Source: Saccharomonospora piscinae (GTDB lineage: Bacteria > Actinomycetota > Actinomycetes > Mycobacteriales > Pseudonocardiaceae). Taken from it: a DNA stretch of 64,000 nucleotides. This document shows positions 28,361 through 38,330 of this stretch, piece by piece. A program made the position numbers and the translations under genes. The stretch's first letter is position 1. Each line of letters opens with the position of its first letter. The notes under the pieces were generated by a model. It was not told the DNA's origin. It saw nothing but the letters and a program-made list of their open reading frames with translations, and made no database searches. The DNA is taken from the NCBI RefSeq assembly GCF_005862235.1, contig NZ_VCEK01000004.1, positions 62,001 to 126,000 of the forward strand. The letters are read 5' to 3'.

Positions 28361-28429
28361 CGATCACGTTCTGCCGGGTAGGTGTGGCGAAGCTTGACTG
28401 TACGGGGGGTGACAGCGCAGCGTCATGAC

Positions 28430-29449
28430 ATGACGACTAGGGGTCCTCGGCGTCGTGGTACTGCCGTCGGCGTGGCACGCCTGCGTGCCACACTGCCGCG
28501 TGCGGCGGGCCGGATCGTGGCCGACTACGAGGACCACCTGCGCGACGAGCGTGGCCTGTCGGCGCACACCGTGCGTGCCTACGTCGGTGACGTCGTGTCA
28601 CTTCTGGCGTTCGTGCATGGTGTGACCGGAGTGGAACCGCAGGACGGCGTTTCCGACTCGCCCGAACACGCTGACGGTCTCGCCTGCCTCGACATCGGTG
28701 TGCTGCGGGCCTGGCTCGCCCGCCAGCGCGACGAGGGCCGGAGCCGGACGACGCTGGCCCGCAGGGCGGCGTCGGCCAGGACGTTCTCGGCGTGGGCCCA
28801 CCGTCGGGGACTGCTGGAGTCCGACCCGGGAGTTCGACTCGCCGCGCCGCGTCCGCATCGCACGCTGCCCGGAGTACTGCGGACCGACGAGGCCGAGCAG
28901 CTCATGCGCGTCAGCGCCACCGGAGCCGAGGAAGGGCATCCTGTCGCGCTGCGTGATCACGCTCTGATCGAGTTGCTGTACGCGACAGGTGTGCGAATCT
29001 CGGAACTGTGCGGACTGGACGTTGAGGACGTCGACTTCGACCGACGGGTCGTCCGCGTTCTGGGAAAGGGGAGGAAACAACGCATGGTGCCGTTCGGACT
29101 GCCCGCGGAACGCGCTCTCCGCACGTGGCTTCGGCATGGCCGCGCCAGCCTGGCCACCGCAGACTCCGGCGCCGCGATCTTCCTGGGCGTGCGTGGACGG
29201 CGAGTCGACCCCCGCACGGCACGCCGGGTGGTGCATGCCGCCGTGGCGTCCGTGCCGGGTGCCGCCGACATGGGGCCGCACGGTCTCCGGCACTCCGCGG
29301 CGACCCATCTCCTCGAGGGCGGAGCCGACCTTCGCAGCGTTCAGGAACTGCTCGGTCACGCTACGCTGGCCACCACGCAGCTCTACACTCACGTGACAGT
29401 CGAGCGGCTGAAGGCGATCCATGACCAGACCCACCCCCGTGCCCAATGA
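28430..29449 (+). CDS. xerC: Tyrosine recombinase XerC
   Basis: 339 aa from the ATG at 28430. N-terminal SAM-like core-binding domain ([23 protein letters not shown]) and C-terminal catalytic domain with Arg in [12 protein letters not shown] near 188, [15 protein letters not shown] near 284 (H-x-x-R), [14 protein letters not shown] with the nucleophilic Tyr near 319. With XerD it resolves chromosome dimers at dif. In-frame GTG starts at 28382 and 28409 are possible; the 5' end is uncertain. whiG begins inside its last codons. Confidence 0.92.
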   Translation: MTTRGPRRRGTAVGVARLRATLPRAAGRIVADYEDHLRDERGLSAHTVRAYVGDVVSLLAFVHGVTGVEPQDGVSDSPEHADGLACLDIGVLRAWLARQRDEGRSRTTLARRAASARTFSAWAHRRGLLESDPGVRLAAPRPHRTLPGVLRTDEAEQLMRVSATGAEEGHPVALRDHALIELLYATGVRISELCGLDVEDVDFDRRVVRVLGKGRKQRMVPFGLPAERALRTWLRHGRASLATADSGAAIFLGVRGRRVDPRTARRVVHAAVASVPGAADMGPHGLRHSAATHLLEGGADLRSVQELLGHATLATTQLYTHVTVERLKAIHDQTHPRAQ

Positions 29450-30458
29450 GGCCGCGACAGCGGAGGCCGACGCACCCGCGCCGCCGCAGGGCGGGCGACG
29501 AGGCGGGCAGGCCGTGAGCGCACCCACCGCCGACGGCACCAGCGCCGCACGGGCCGGGACCGGCCGCCCGGCCACCCCTTCCGGCGCTGCTGACACCGCC
29601 GTCCCGGCCGACGCCGACGGGACGCCCGGTGCGGACGGTGTGGACAGCACGGAGAGTCAGGACAATACGGACCGTCCCGAACCCGATGGCGTTGTCGAGT
29701 CGACCATCGAGGCCCTGTGGCGGGAGTTCTCCCGGTCGCCGAGCCAGCGAGTCCGCGATCGGCTCGTGCTGCACTACGCACCACTCGTGAAGTACGTCGC
29801 GGGGCGCGTCGGCACCGGGCTGCCCACCCACGTCGACGTCGCCGACCTCATCCAGTCCGGGATCTTCGGACTGGTCGACGCCATCGAGAAGTTCGACGTG
29901 AGCCGCGGGTTGCGGTTCGAGACGTATGCGATGCAGCGCATTCGCGGCGCCATTCTCGACGACCTGCGCTCGCAGGACTGGGTTCCACGGGTGGTGCGCA
30001 GCAGGGCCCGCGAGGTCGAGCGCGCCCACGAACGGCTGGGAGCCCGCCTGCGGCGCACTCCGACGGATGCAGAGGTGGCGGCCGAGCTGGGCATCGGCCT
30101 GCGCGAGCTGCGTGACCTCTACGGTCAGCTGCGGCTCACGAGTGTGGTCGCTCTCGACGACCTCGTCGGGCCGAACAAGGACAGCGGGGTGGGGTCACCG
30201 GCGGAGACACTGCCCGACGACGGTGCCGTCGACCCCGCGGCCGTCCTCGTCGACGAGGACAACCGCAAGCAGCTGGCCGAGGCCATCGCCCAGCTCACCG
30301 AACGCGACCGCATCGTGGTGAGCCTGTACTACTTCGAGAACCTGACCCTGGCCGAGATCGGCAAGGTGCTGGGGGTGACCGAGTCACGGGTCAGCCAGCT
30401 GCACACGAGGGCCGTCCTGCGGCTGCGCGCGAAGCTTGTCGAGAACGCGAGCTCCTGA
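29421..30458 (+). CDS. whiG: FliA/WhiG-family RNA polymerase sigma factor
   Basis: 345 aa. Region 2 ([21 protein letters not shown]..., [40 protein letters not shown], about 110-190), region 3, and region 4 ([40 protein letters not shown], about 290-335) follow WhiG, the sporulation sigma factor of Streptomyces. The first 95 residues are an unusual Ala/Pro/Thr-rich extension; WhiG is usually about 280 aa, so initiation may really be downstream, for example at the GTG near 29640. It overlaps xerC by 29 nt. This suggests a mycelial or sporulating host. Confidence 0.9.
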   Translation: MTRPTPVPNEAATAEADAPAPPQGGRRGGQAVSAPTADGTSAARAGTGRPATPSGAADTAVPADADGTPGADGVDSTESQDNTDRPEPDGVVESTIEALWREFSRSPSQRVRDRLVLHYAPLVKYVAGRVGTGLPTHVDVADLIQSGIFGLVDAIEKFDVSRGLRFETYAMQRIRGAILDDLRSQDWVPRVVRSRAREVERAHERLGARLRRTPTDAEVAAELGIGLRELRDLYGQLRLTSVVALDDLVGPNKDSGVGSPAETLPDDGAVDPAAVLVDEDNRKQLAEAIAQLTERDRIVVSLYYFENLTLAEIGKVLGVTESRVSQLHTRAVLRLRAKLVENASS

Positions 30459-31052
30459 CCTCGTTCGCGCGTTCGGTGGACTCCGGGCGTCCCACGGCTT
30501 GAGCCGCAGCGCGGAGTCCGTCGCGACGAGCCGTAGCGGGTCGAGGTAGTCCGGACCCCGCCGGACACCCCAGTGCAAGCACGCTTCGGCCGGGCAGGGT
30601 GCGTGTCCCGGCTCGACGGTCCCGATGACCTCCCCGCGGTGGACCCGCTGTCCGGCGCGTACCTCCCACCGGAGAGGCTCGTAGGTCGTTCGCAGGCCGC
30701 CGTCGTGATCGATCGACACGACGCCCCGGCCCCCGACCGGCCCGGCGAACACGACGAATCCCTCGCCCGAGGCGAGCACGTCGCCGCCCGGACTCGCGGT
30801 CAGGTCGACTCCGCGGTGCCCCGGCGCGTAGGTGCTGGCCGGGCGCTCGAAGGGACGCGCCACGGTCGGGGTCCCCGGCAGCGGCCAGCCGAACCGAGGT
30901 GGGGACGCGGCGGGCGGCGGTCCCGACTGCGCCGACGGGGCCGACGGGACCGCCTTGGCCGGTGCGGGCAGCGGCAGCCAGGTCGCGAGGACCAGGGCGC
31001 AGGCCGGCGCGATCCAGGCAGGCGGAGCGGGGCGGCGGGCGATGGGGGACAT
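30384..31052 (-). CDS. Secreted M23-type peptidase (LytM domain)
   Basis: 222 aa. An N-terminal signal segment (WIAPACALVLATWLPLPAPAKA, about 13-34) is followed by a Pro/Ser linker and a LytM/M23 domain: GHRGVDLT with zinc ligands H79 and D83, and CLHWGVRRG with H160. The HxH motif of classical LytM is C-L-H here (C158, with C153 nearby). Its job is presumably cell-wall cleavage or regulation outside the membrane. It is convergent with whiG and its last 75 nt overlap the whiG 3' end. A small palindrome (31055-31067) sits 3 nt upstream of the ATG. Confidence 0.88.
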   Translation of the reverse strand: MSPIARRPAPPAWIAPACALVLATWLPLPAPAKAVPSAPSAQSGPPPAASPPRFGWPLPGTPTVARPFERPASTYAPGHRGVDLTASPGGDVLASGEGFVVFAGPVGGRGVVSIDHDGGLRTTYEPLRWEVRAGQRVHRGEVIGTVEPGHAPCPAEACLHWGVRRGPDYLDPLRLVATDSALRLKPWDARSPPNARTRSGARVLDKLRAQPQDGPRVQLADP

Positions 31053-31104
31053 GGCACCAGGCTGGTGTGAGCGGTGGCGGGGCGGAAGGGGCGGGTTCGC
31101 GGGC

Positions 31105-31113
31105 TGTGGACAA
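31105..31113 (-). promoter_or_regulatory. DnaA box upstream of rpsB
   Basis: TGTGGACAA is the exact complement of TTGTCCACA. A one-off variant on both strands, TTGTGCACAA, follows at 31144-31153. Confidence 0.5.
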
Positions 31114-31189
31114 CGCACCAGCAGCGACCGTTCGGCTCCGCGGTTGTGCACAACCGCCCGCCGAGTCGAAGCCCGGTCCCGTGTCGGCG

Positions 31190-31222
31190 TACACTCAAGC
31201 CCGCAGTCTGTGACCTCACAGA
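31190..31222 (+). promoter_or_regulatory. rpsB promoter and leader palindrome
   Basis: TACACT (31190-31195) is the likely -10 hexamer. About 11 nt downstream lies the palindrome TCTGTGACCTCACAGA (31207-31222, two perfect 7-bp arms), which would be at about +5 to +20 of the transcript as an operator or hairpin. Confidence 0.5.
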
Positions 31223-31412
31223 TTGACTTCGCGTGCACGTGCCGTTCCGGTGACGGGACACAGGTGTTCGGCGGTCTCCGCAAGGTGCTTCCCGCGCCGC
31301 ACGGAGTCCGGACATCCGCACGGCACCAGGGCGGAGGCCCACCCGGACCTCCGCGACAACCGGCCCACGCGCGCTCCGGCGCGCAGAACACAGAAGAGGT
31401 GCGAATCCGGCC

Positions 31413-32240
31413 ATGGCCGTCGTCACCATGAAGCAGTTGCTCGATTCCGGCGTGCACTTCGGGCACCAGACCCGCCGCTGGAACCCGAAGATGAAGCGCT
31501 ACATCCTCACCGAGCGCAACGGCATCTACATCATCGACCTGCAGCAGACGCTGTCGTACATCGACCGCGCCTTCGAGTTCGTCAAGGAGACGGTCGCCCA
31601 CGGCGGCAGCATCCTGTTCGTCGGCACGAAGAAGCAGGCGCAGGAAGCGATCGCCAACGAGGCGCTGCGGGTCGGCATGCCGTTCGTCAACCAGCGCTGG
31701 CTGGGTGGCATGCTCACCAACTTCCAGACCGTGCACAAGCGCCTGCAGCGGCTCAAGGAGCTCGAGTCGCAGGAGCAGACCGGTGGTTTCCAGGGGCTGA
31801 CCAAGCGGGAGATCCTCACGCTCACCCGGGAGAAGGACAAGCTGGAGCGCACCCTCGGCGGTATCCGCGACATGTCCAAGGTGCCCAGCGCCGTGTGGAT
31901 CGTGGACACCAAGAAGGAGCACATCGCCGTCAACGAGGCGCGCAAGCTCAACATCCCGGTCGTCGCCATCCTCGACACCAACTGCGACCCGGACGAGGTC
32001 GACTACCCGATCCCGGGCAACGACGACGCGATCCGTTCCGCCGCCCTGCTCACCAAGGTGGTCGCCGAGGCCGCGGCCGCGGGCCTGATGGCGCGGTCCG
32101 GTCGCAACGGTGCCGCCGCCGAGGGCGAGGAGAAGCCCGCCGTGGCATCGGACGAGCCGCTCGCCGAGTGGGAGCAGGAGCTGCTCGCGGGCTCGGACGC
32201 AGGCTCGGGGCAGTCGAGCGAGCAGACCACCTCCTCCTGA
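31413..32240 (+). CDS. rpsB: 30S ribosomal protein S2
   Basis: 275 aa. Canonical S2: [61 protein letters not shown] and [23 protein letters not shown] 45-residue acidic tail extends past the core. AGAGG lies upstream of the ATG at 31413. First gene of the rpsB-tsf unit with a long leader. Confidence 0.98.
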   Translation: MAVVTMKQLLDSGVHFGHQTRRWNPKMKRYILTERNGIYIIDLQQTLSYIDRAFEFVKETVAHGGSILFVGTKKQAQEAIANEALRVGMPFVNQRWLGGMLTNFQTVHKRLQRLKELESQEQTGGFQGLTKREILTLTREKDKLERTLGGIRDMSKVPSAVWIVDTKKEHIAVNEARKLNIPVVAILDTNCDPDEVDYPIPGNDDAIRSAALLTKVVAEAAAAGLMARSGRNGAAAEGEEKPAVASDEPLAEWEQELLAGSDAGSGQSSEQTTSS

Positions 32241-32283
32241 TCACCTACCACCGCGTACCGCACGAAGGAACGGACAACGCACG

Positions 32284-33102
32284 ATGGCGAACTACACTGC
32301 GGCAGACGTGAAGCGCCTCCGCGAGCTCACCGGCTCGGGCATGATGGACTGCAAGAAGGCCCTGGAGGAGAGCGGCGGCGACTTCGACAAGGCTGTCGAG
32401 TACCTGCGCATCAAGGGAGCCAAGGACGTCGGCAAGCGCGCCGAGCGGGCCACCGCGGAGGGCCTCGTGGCCGGTGACGGCGGCGTGCTGGTCGAACTGA
32501 ACTCCGAGACCGACTTCGTCGCCAAGAACGAGGAGTTCGGCGCGCTGGCCGACAAGATCGTCGAGGCGGCCAAGGCGACGCGTGCCAACGACGTCGAGCA
32601 GCTCAGCGCTGCCGAGATCGAGGCGGGCAAGACCGTCGCCGAGGCGATCCAGGAGCTGTCCGCCAAGATCGGTGAGAAGCTGGAGCTGCGGCGCGTCGTC
32701 AGCTTCGGCGGTCAGGTGAACACGTACCTGCACCGTCGTGGCGCCGGGCTGCCTCCGGCCGTCGGTGTGCTGATCGAGTACACGGGTGACGACGCCGAGG
32801 CGGCCCGCGCCGCCGCGCTCCAGGTGGCCGCGCTCAAGCCGAAGTACCTGACCCGGGAGGACGTGCCGGCCGAACTCGTCGAGAACGAGCGGCGCATCGC
32901 CGAGCAGACCGCTCGCGAGGAGGGCAAGCCCGAGCAGGCCCTCACCAAGATCGTGGACGGTAAGGTCAACGCCTTCTACAAGGACGTCGTGCTGCTGGAG
33001 CAGCCGTCGGTCACGGACAACAAGAAGACGGTCAAGGCCCTGCTCGATGAGGCCGGTGTGACCGTCACCGGGTTCGCGCGGTTCGAGGTCGGCCAGGCAT
33101 AG
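32284..33102 (+). CDS. tsf: Elongation factor Ts
   Basis: 272 aa from the ATG at 32284. The UBA-like N-terminus [23 protein letters not shown] and the [10 protein letters not shown] motif (nucleotide-exchange contact with EF-Tu) near 80-90 are unmistakable. It recycles EF-Tu-GDP. AAGGAACGG lies upstream. A strong stem-loop follows the stop. Confidence 0.98.
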   Translation: MANYTAADVKRLRELTGSGMMDCKKALEESGGDFDKAVEYLRIKGAKDVGKRAERATAEGLVAGDGGVLVELNSETDFVAKNEEFGALADKIVEAAKATRANDVEQLSAAEIEAGKTVAEAIQELSAKIGEKLELRRVVSFGGQVNTYLHRRGAGLPPAVGVLIEYTGDDAEAARAAALQVAALKPKYLTREDVPAELVENERRIAEQTAREEGKPEQALTKIVDGKVNAFYKDVVLLEQPSVTDNKKTVKALLDEAGVTVTGFARFEVGQA

Positions 33103-33119
33103 CCTGCCGGCAGGCAGTT

Positions 33120-33155
33120 GTGCCCCGTCTCCCGCCAGTCCAGGAGGCGGGGCAC
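33120..33155 (+). terminator. Stem-loop terminator after tsf
   Basis: GTGCCCCG pairs with CGGGGCAC and, one wobble further in, CTCC pairs with GGAG (13-bp stem, about 10-nt loop). It begins 17 nt past the stop and would separate rpsB-tsf from pyrH. Confidence 0.75.
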
Positions 33156-33203
33156 AGTTGTGAGTAGGCGCAGCACCCCAGCACGAGAGCGGGCGGAGGC
33201 GAG

Positions 33204-33953
33204 ATGAACGAGGACGGTGCCGCCAGGCCAGGACACGGCTACCGGCGAGTGCTGCTCAAGTTGGGTGGGGAGATGTTCGGCGGCGGGTCCGTCGGCGTCG
33301 ATCCCGACGTGGTGCATTCCGTGGCCGTGCAGATCGCCGACGTCGTCCGTAACGGCGTGCAGGTGGCCGTGGTCATCGGGGGTGGCAACTTCTTCCGTGG
33401 CGCCGAGCTGTCACAGCGGGGCCTCGACCGGGACAGAGCCGACTACATGGCGATGCTCGGCACGGTGATGAACTCGCTGGCTCTCCAGGACTTCATGGAG
33501 AAGGAGGGCGTGCCGACCCGAGTGCAGACGGCGATCACGATGGGGCAGGTCGCCGAGCCCTACATCCCCCGCCGCGCGGAGCGGCACCTGGAGAAGGGCC
33601 GGGTCGTGATCTTCGGTGCGGGCACCGGGATGCCGTACTTCTCGACCGACACCGCAGCCGCGCAGCGGGCGCTGGAGATCGGCTGTGACGTGGTGCTGAT
33701 GGCGAAGGCGGTGGACGGGGTCTACTCGGCCGACCCGCGCAGCGACCCCGGTGCGAAGCTCTTCGAGGAGATCACCCACCGGCAGGTCCTGGAACAGGGC
33801 CTCAAGGTCGCCGATGCCACGGCCTTCAGCCTGTGCATGGACAACAACATGCCGATCATCGTGTTCAACCTTCTCACCGAGGGCAACATTGCTCGCGCCG
33901 TGAGTGGTGAGAGGATCGGCACAGTGGTCAACACACCAACACATCTGGAGTAG
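33204..33953 (+). CDS. pyrH: Uridylate kinase
   Basis: 249 aa. Amino-acid-kinase fold: [12 protein letters not shown] near 16, [14 protein letters not shown] near 62, [15 protein letters not shown] near 87 and [14 protein letters not shown] near 140. The hexameric bacterial enzyme phosphorylates UMP to UDP. GGCGGAGGCGAG precedes the ATG. Only 2 nt separate it from frr. Confidence 0.97.
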   Translation: MNEDGAARPGHGYRRVLLKLGGEMFGGGSVGVDPDVVHSVAVQIADVVRNGVQVAVVIGGGNFFRGAELSQRGLDRDRADYMAMLGTVMNSLALQDFMEKEGVPTRVQTAITMGQVAEPYIPRRAERHLEKGRVVIFGAGTGMPYFSTDTAAAQRALEIGCDVVLMAKAVDGVYSADPRSDPGAKLFEEITHRQVLEQGLKVADATAFSLCMDNNMPIIVFNLLTEGNIARAVSGERIGTVVNTPTHLE

Positions 33954-33955
33954 CC

Positions 33956-34513
33956 GTGATCGACGAGACCCTCTTCGACGCCGAAGAAAAGATGGAGAAA
34001 GCGGTCTCCTTCGCCAAGGACGAGCTGGCATCGGTGCGGACCGGCAGGGCGACTCCCGCGATGTTCTCCCGCATCGTGATCGAGTACTACGGTGCGCCCA
34101 CACCGCTCAACCAGCTCGCGAGTGTCAACATCCCCGAGGCCAGGATGGCCGTCATCAAGCCCTACGATGCCTCACAGCTCAGGGCGATCGAGAAGGCCAT
34201 CCGTGACTCGGACCTCGGGGTGAACCCGACGAACGACGGCACCATCATCCGAGTGGTGATCCCGCAGCTCACCGAGGAGCGCCGCAGGGAGATGGTGAAG
34301 GTCGCCAAGGGCAAGGGCGAGGAGGCCCGCATCTCCATCCGGAGCGTGCGGCGCAAGGCCAAGGAGGAACTCGACCGGATCGCCAAGGACGGTGAGGCCG
34401 GCGAGGACGAGGTCGCCCGCGCCGAGAAGGAGCTGCAGAACCTCACCGACCGTTATGTTCACCAGGTCGAGGACCTCGTCAAACACAAGGAATCCGAGCT
34501 CCTCGAGGTCTGA
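33956..34513 (+). CDS. frr: Ribosome recycling factor
   Basis: 185 aa, standard length. [18 protein letters not shown] (about 21-38), [21 protein letters not shown] and the [25 protein letters not shown] coiled-coil region are conserved. It splits post-termination ribosomes with EF-G. GTG start; the stop overlaps the cdsA ATG by one base (TGATG). Confidence 0.98.
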   Translation: MIDETLFDAEEKMEKAVSFAKDELASVRTGRATPAMFSRIVIEYYGAPTPLNQLASVNIPEARMAVIKPYDASQLRAIEKAIRDSDLGVNPTNDGTIIRVVIPQLTEERRREMVKVAKGKGEEARISIRSVRRKAKEELDRIAKDGEAGEDEVARAEKELQNLTDRYVHQVEDLVKHKESELLEV

Positions 34514-35403
34514 TGACTACAGTGAGCGACCATCAGGGCGGCCGCGGAGACTCGGCGCAACCCGACGGGTCGAAGGAGCCTGGCGGAAAGCCGTCCCGAG
34601 CCGGGCGTGATCTACCGGCGGCCATCGGCGTCGGAGTCGCGCTGGGCGCGGCGATCCTCGGGTCCCTGTTCACCGTCCGCTACCTGTTCATCGCCATCAT
34701 CGCGGCGGCGATCGTGGTGGGGACGGTCGAGCTGGCCGGCGCGTTCCGCCGGGCCGCGGGCATCCGGATCGCCGTGGTCCCCGTGCTGGTGGGCGGCCAG
34801 GCGATGATCTGGCTGGCGTGGCCCTTCGGGCAGGACGGCGCTCTGACGGCGTTCGTGGTGACCGTGATCGCGTGTCTGCTGTGGCGGCTCAGAGCGGGCG
34901 CCGACGGCTACCTGCGGGACGTCAGCGCGTCGGTGTTCGCCGCGGCCTATCTGCCGCTGTTCGCCGCGTTCGCGGCGATGCTCGTGCCGCCCGAGGACGG
35001 CGTCGGCAGGGTGCTGTCGTTCATGATCGTCGTCGTGGCGAGTGACACCGGCGGCTACATCGCCGGGGTGCTGCGCGGCAGGCATCCGATGGCGCCGAGC
35101 ATCAGCCCGAAGAAGACCTGGGAGGGCTTCGCGGGTTCGCTGACCACCGGGATCACCGGTGGCGCGCTCTCGGTGGCGTTCCTGCTCGGTGGCCAGGCGT
35201 GGCAGGGCGTGGTCTTCGGTGCCGCGGTCGTGCTGACCGCCACGCTCGGCGACCTCATGGAGTCGTTGATCAAGCGCGACCTGGGGATCAAGGACATGGG
35301 CAACACGTTGCCGGGGCACGGTGGTCTGATGGACCGCCTCGACTCGTTGCTGCCCTCCGCGGTGGTGTCCTGGTTGCTGCTGAGCGCGTTCGTGCCCGCG
35401 TAG
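34513..35403 (+). CDS. cdsA: Phosphatidate cytidylyltransferase
   Basis: 296 aa. A 35-residue polar lead precedes about eight membrane helices. The CDP-alcohol signature S-x8-KRxxKDxG appears as LMESLIKRDLGIKDMGNTLPGHGGLMDRLDSL (about 252-283). It makes CDP-diacylglycerol, the precursor of phosphatidylinositol and cardiolipin. Translationally coupled to frr. Confidence 0.95.
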   Translation: MTTVSDHQGGRGDSAQPDGSKEPGGKPSRAGRDLPAAIGVGVALGAAILGSLFTVRYLFIAIIAAAIVVGTVELAGAFRRAAGIRIAVVPVLVGGQAMIWLAWPFGQDGALTAFVVTVIACLLWRLRAGADGYLRDVSASVFAAAYLPLFAAFAAMLVPPEDGVGRVLSFMIVVVASDTGGYIAGVLRGRHPMAPSISPKKTWEGFAGSLTTGITGGALSVAFLLGGQAWQGVVFGAAVVLTATLGDLMESLIKRDLGIKDMGNTLPGHGGLMDRLDSLLPSAVVSWLLLSAFVPA

Positions 35404-35414
35404 CGAGCGGAGAG

Positions 35415-36260
35415 TCAGTCGTCGTGCGGGTCGTCGACCTCGGCCCTGCCCACACCGAGGTCCCTGGTGCGTGAGTGGTCGATGACCGCCAGCGGGCAGC
35501 CATCGGGATCGCTGAGCAGGGCGGTCCGCCCGAACGGCGTGTCGTAGGGCTCGGCGAGCACTCCGCCGCCGTGTCGCAGGGCGAGCCGAGCGAGCGTGTC
35601 CGTGCCGATCGTGGGGTCGGCCTGGAAGTACACCAGCCAGTGCGGCGCCACCGTCGACCCTTGCCGGACGTCCATGACACAGCGGTAGATCACCGGTTCG
35701 TGTCCCAGTCGCCACTCGGCGTAGTCGATGTCGTCGGCGCCGATCTGCTGGCTGCTGAGTCCGAACAGCTTGCAGTAGAACTCGTCCGCGGCATCGCCGT
35801 CGTGGGTGTTGAGATCGGCACCGCTGAACATGCGGGGCAGACCGGTCCCGAAGGCCCAGTCCGAGGGCGGCTGCCAGAACACGACGGGAGCCCCGCTGGG
35901 ATCCACGGCATGCAGGACGGTGCCCCGCTCGGGTACGTCGAGCGGGCCGAGCGCCAGCGACCCGCCGAGATGCGTGACCCAGTCGGCGGTGTTGACCGCG
36001 TTGCCCACGGCCAGGTTCACGGACCATCCGGCGGGCCGGTCGGGGGCAGCCTGGTAGAGCCCGGCGACCTGGACGCCGTCGCAGAGGGCCAGCGCGTACC
36101 GGCCGTCGGCGCCCACGGGGTCGTGCTTGCGGTGGAACTCCCAGCCGAACAGTTCGCCGTAGAACGCGCGGGCGGCACTCTCGTCGCGGGCGGCGAGCTC
36201 GACCCAGCAGGGCGCGCCGGGCGGCAGGCTCGAGGCGGACAGGGCGGTGCGGAGGGACAT
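35415..36260 (-). CDS. Two-domain VOC (glyoxalase/bleomycin-resistance fold) protein
   Basis: 281 aa made of two tandem vicinal-oxygen-chelate modules (about 15-125 and 145-270). The first begins PCWVELAARDESAARAFYGELFGWEF; the second contains EFYCKLFGL and ends with LSDPDGCPLAVIDHS. GGAGG precedes the ATG at 36260. Such proteins range from antibiotic-binding to dioxygenase-like; no specific function can be given. It is convergent with cdsA. Confidence 0.85.
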   Translation of the reverse strand: MSLRTALSASSLPPGAPCWVELAARDESAARAFYGELFGWEFHRKHDPVGADGRYALALCDGVQVAGLYQAAPDRPAGWSVNLAVGNAVNTADWVTHLGGSLALGPLDVPERGTVLHAVDPSGAPVVFWQPPSDWAFGTGLPRMFSGADLNTHDGDAADEFYCKLFGLSSQQIGADDIDYAEWRLGHEPVIYRCVMDVRQGSTVAPHWLVYFQADPTIGTDTLARLALRHGGGVLAEPYDTPFGRTALLSDPDGCPLAVIDHSRTRDLGVGRAEVDDPHDD

Positions 36261-36314
36261 GCGACACCTCCTCGCTACGGTCGCTCGATCATCCTAGGCC
36301 GTACGGGGGCCGGT

Positions 36315-36320
36315 TACGCT
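36315..36320 (+). promoter_or_regulatory. Methyltransferase -10 box (leaderless)
   Basis: TACGCT ends 6 nt before the GTG at 36327. Confidence 0.5.
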
Positions 36321-36326
36321 GACTTC

Positions 36327-37115
36327 GTGAAAATCTTCGGCCGCCGCGCGGAGGTCGTGCCCAGTCCCAACATCTGGTACCACACCGAGGTCTACGAGCG
36401 GGAGAACGAGATCCAGGACGCCGACGGCGACCTCTGGAAGCATCTCGCCGCCGTCGCGCCCTGGGGCGACCGCGATGTGGTGGACGTGGGGTGCGGGGAC
36501 GGCTTCCATCTGCCGCGCTTCGCGACGACCGCGAGGTCGGTGGTGGGCGTGGAGCCCTACTCCCCGTTGGTGCGCCGCGCCCGGCGGCGGCTGGCGGGGC
36601 ATCCGTGTGCCGACGTCGTGACGGGCACCGCGCAACGCCTGCCCCTGCCGGACGGCAGCGCCGACGTGCTGCACGCGCGCACCGCGTATTTCTTCGGCCC
36701 CGGTTGCGAGCCCGGTCTGCGGGAGGCGGAGCGGGTGTTGCGGCCGGGCGGAGCCCTCGTCATCGTCGATCTCGACGTGCGCACCCCGCCCTACGGCGAG
36801 TGGATGCTGGCGGACCTTCCCCACTACCGGGCGGACAAGGTGGACGCCTTCTTCGCCGCCGAGGGGTTCACCTGTGAGCGCGTCGCGACGAGGTGGCGGT
36901 TTCCGGACCGCGGGAGCCTGGAGGCGGTGCTGCGGATCGAGTTCAGCCCGAGAGTGGCCGCGCGGGCCGTGGTGGAGACACTGCGCCGCAATTCCGGCCG
37001 CCGTGGCGAACTGGAGCTGGTCGTCGGGTATCGCGTCCTGCTGCGCCGGGAACCGGCGGGCCTCCTCCGGCCGTCGGAGCCGCTGGCCGGGCGTGGGACA
37101 CTGACGGAGTTATGA
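36327..37115 (+). CDS. Class I SAM-dependent methyltransferase
   Basis: 262 aa from the GTG at 36327. SAM motif [16 protein letters not shown] near 51-65, acidic GVEPYSP near 73, and post-motif [19 protein letters not shown] near 140-158. It resembles the UbiE/Methyltransf_11 group, with a C-terminal beta-rich extension. Substrate unknown. The frame is open far upstream over the divergent VOC gene, but the -10 box and conserved start support 36327. The stop overlaps the rlmN ATG by 4 nt. Confidence 0.87.
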   Translation: MKIFGRRAEVVPSPNIWYHTEVYERENEIQDADGDLWKHLAAVAPWGDRDVVDVGCGDGFHLPRFATTARSVVGVEPYSPLVRRARRRLAGHPCADVVTGTAQRLPLPDGSADVLHARTAYFFGPGCEPGLREAERVLRPGGALVIVDLDVRTPPYGEWMLADLPHYRADKVDAFFAAEGFTCERVATRWRFPDRGSLEAVLRIEFSPRVAARAVVETLRRNSGRRGELELVVGYRVLLRREPAGLLRPSEPLAGRGTLTEL

Positions 37116-38242
37116 CTGCCATGACTGGTCTGCCTCTCGTCTTCGACGCCCCCCGCCGCGGCCTGCCCCAGCGGCATCTCGCCGACCTCACTGTGGCCGA
37201 ACGCGCTGAGGCCGTCGCCGCGCTGGGCGAGAAGCCGTTTCGCGCGAAGCAACTGTCCCACCACTACTTCTCCCGCCTTACCGTGGACCCCGAGTCGATG
37301 ACCGACATCCCGGCCGCCTCCCGGCAACGGTTGGTGGACGAGCTGATGCCGTCGCTGCTCACGCGGGTCCGGGCCCTCGACTGCGACGGTGGCGGTACCC
37401 GCAAGACGCTGTGGCGCGCCCACGACGGCACGCTCGTCGAGAGCGTGCTCATGCGCTACCCCGACCGTGCGACGTTGTGCATTTCCAGTCAGGCCGGGTG
37501 CGGCATGGCGTGTCCGTTCTGCGCGACGGGGCAGGCCGGACTCACCCGCAACCTCTCGACCGCCGAGATCGTCGACCAGGTGCGCGACGCCGCGGCCGTG
37601 ATGCGCGACGGTCTGCTGCCCGGGCCGGACGGCACACCCGCACCGGGGCGGCTGTCGAACATCGTGTTCATGGGCATGGGTGAGCCACTGGCCAACTACA
37701 AGCGGGTGCTGGCCGCGGTACGGCGGATCACCGAGCCCGCTCCTGCCGGGCTGGGGATCTCCCAGCGCTCGGTGACGGTCTCGACGGTGGGACTGGCTCC
37801 GGCCATCCGGAAGCTCGCCGACGAGGGTTTGCAGGTGCGGCTCGCGGTGTCCCTGCACACTCCCGACGACGAGTTGCGCGACGAGCTCGTGCCGGTGAAC
37901 AACCGCTGGTCGGTCGACGAGGTGCTGAGCGCGGCACGCCACTACGCCGACACCACGGGCAGGCGGGTGTCGATCGAGTACGCGCTGATCCGCGACATGA
38001 ACGACCAGCCGTGGCGGGCCGAGCTGCTCGCCAGGCGGCTTCGCGAGCATCTGGGCAGGCTCGTGCATGTGAACGTCATCCCGCTGAACCCGACGCCGGG
38101 TTCGAAGTGGGACGCGAGTCCGAAGCCGGTGGAGCGGGAGTTCGTGCGCCGCGTCAACGAGGGCGGTGTGGCCTGCACGGTCCGGGACACGCGGGGCCAG
38201 GAGATCGCCGCGGCCTGCGGACAGCTCGCCGCAGAGGAGTGA
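37112..38242 (+). CDS. rlmN: Dual-specificity 23S rRNA/tRNA adenine-C2 methyltransferase RlmN
   Basis: 376 aa. Radical-SAM cluster motif C-x3-C-x2-C (CGMACPFC near 130-137), [15 protein letters not shown] near 187, and the resolving Cys in [11 protein letters not shown] near 352. It methylates A2503 of 23S rRNA and A37 of some tRNAs. Starts at ATG 37112, overlapping the upstream methyltransferase gene (ATGA). A run of 23-bp repeats begins 5 nt after its stop. Confidence 0.96.
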   Translation: MTAMTGLPLVFDAPRRGLPQRHLADLTVAERAEAVAALGEKPFRAKQLSHHYFSRLTVDPESMTDIPAASRQRLVDELMPSLLTRVRALDCDGGGTRKTLWRAHDGTLVESVLMRYPDRATLCISSQAGCGMACPFCATGQAGLTRNLSTAEIVDQVRDAAAVMRDGLLPGPDGTPAPGRLSNIVFMGMGEPLANYKRVLAAVRRITEPAPAGLGISQRSVTVSTVGLAPAIRKLADEGLQVRLAVSLHTPDDELRDELVPVNNRWSVDEVLSAARHYADTTGRRVSIEYALIRDMNDQPWRAELLARRLREHLGRLVHVNVIPLNPTPGSKWDASPKPVEREFVRRVNEGGVACTVRDTRGQEIAAACGQLAAEE

Positions 38243-38246
38243 GCGA

Positions 38247-38330
38247 GCGGCCAGGTGACCACGAACCGTGCGGCCAGGTGACCACTGATCTTGCGGCCAG
38301 ATGACCACGAAACCTGCGGCCAGCTGGGTC
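38247..38330 (+). repeat. 23-bp tandem repeat (three full units and a partial)
   Basis: Units start at 38247, 38270, 38293 and 38316, exactly 23 bp apart. The first 16 bases of each are GCGGCCAGRTGACCAC with at most one difference; the last seven vary. The fourth unit breaks off after its first 8-9 bases, where sequence resembling a DUF4143 protein begins. Confidence 0.85.

Larger units (their letters stand above)
31053..31412. other. Intergenic region between M23 peptidase and rpsB
   Basis: 360 bp without a gene. From left to right it holds the palindrome CACCAGGCTGGTG (31055-31067), a DnaA box on the minus strand (31105-31113), TTGTGCACAA (31144-31153), a TACACT -10 box (31190-31195), a perfect 7-bp inverted repeat (31207-31222) and a roughly 200-nt GC-rich rpsB leader. 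Confidence 0.6.

Noticed and set aside
31207-31222. CRP-type cAMP receptor site
   Set aside because: The TGTGA and TCACA arms are separated by 2 bases instead of the 6 needed for a CRP dimer.
38247-38330. CRISPR array
   Set aside because: The 23-bp units are contiguous with no spacers of constant length and no cas genes are present.
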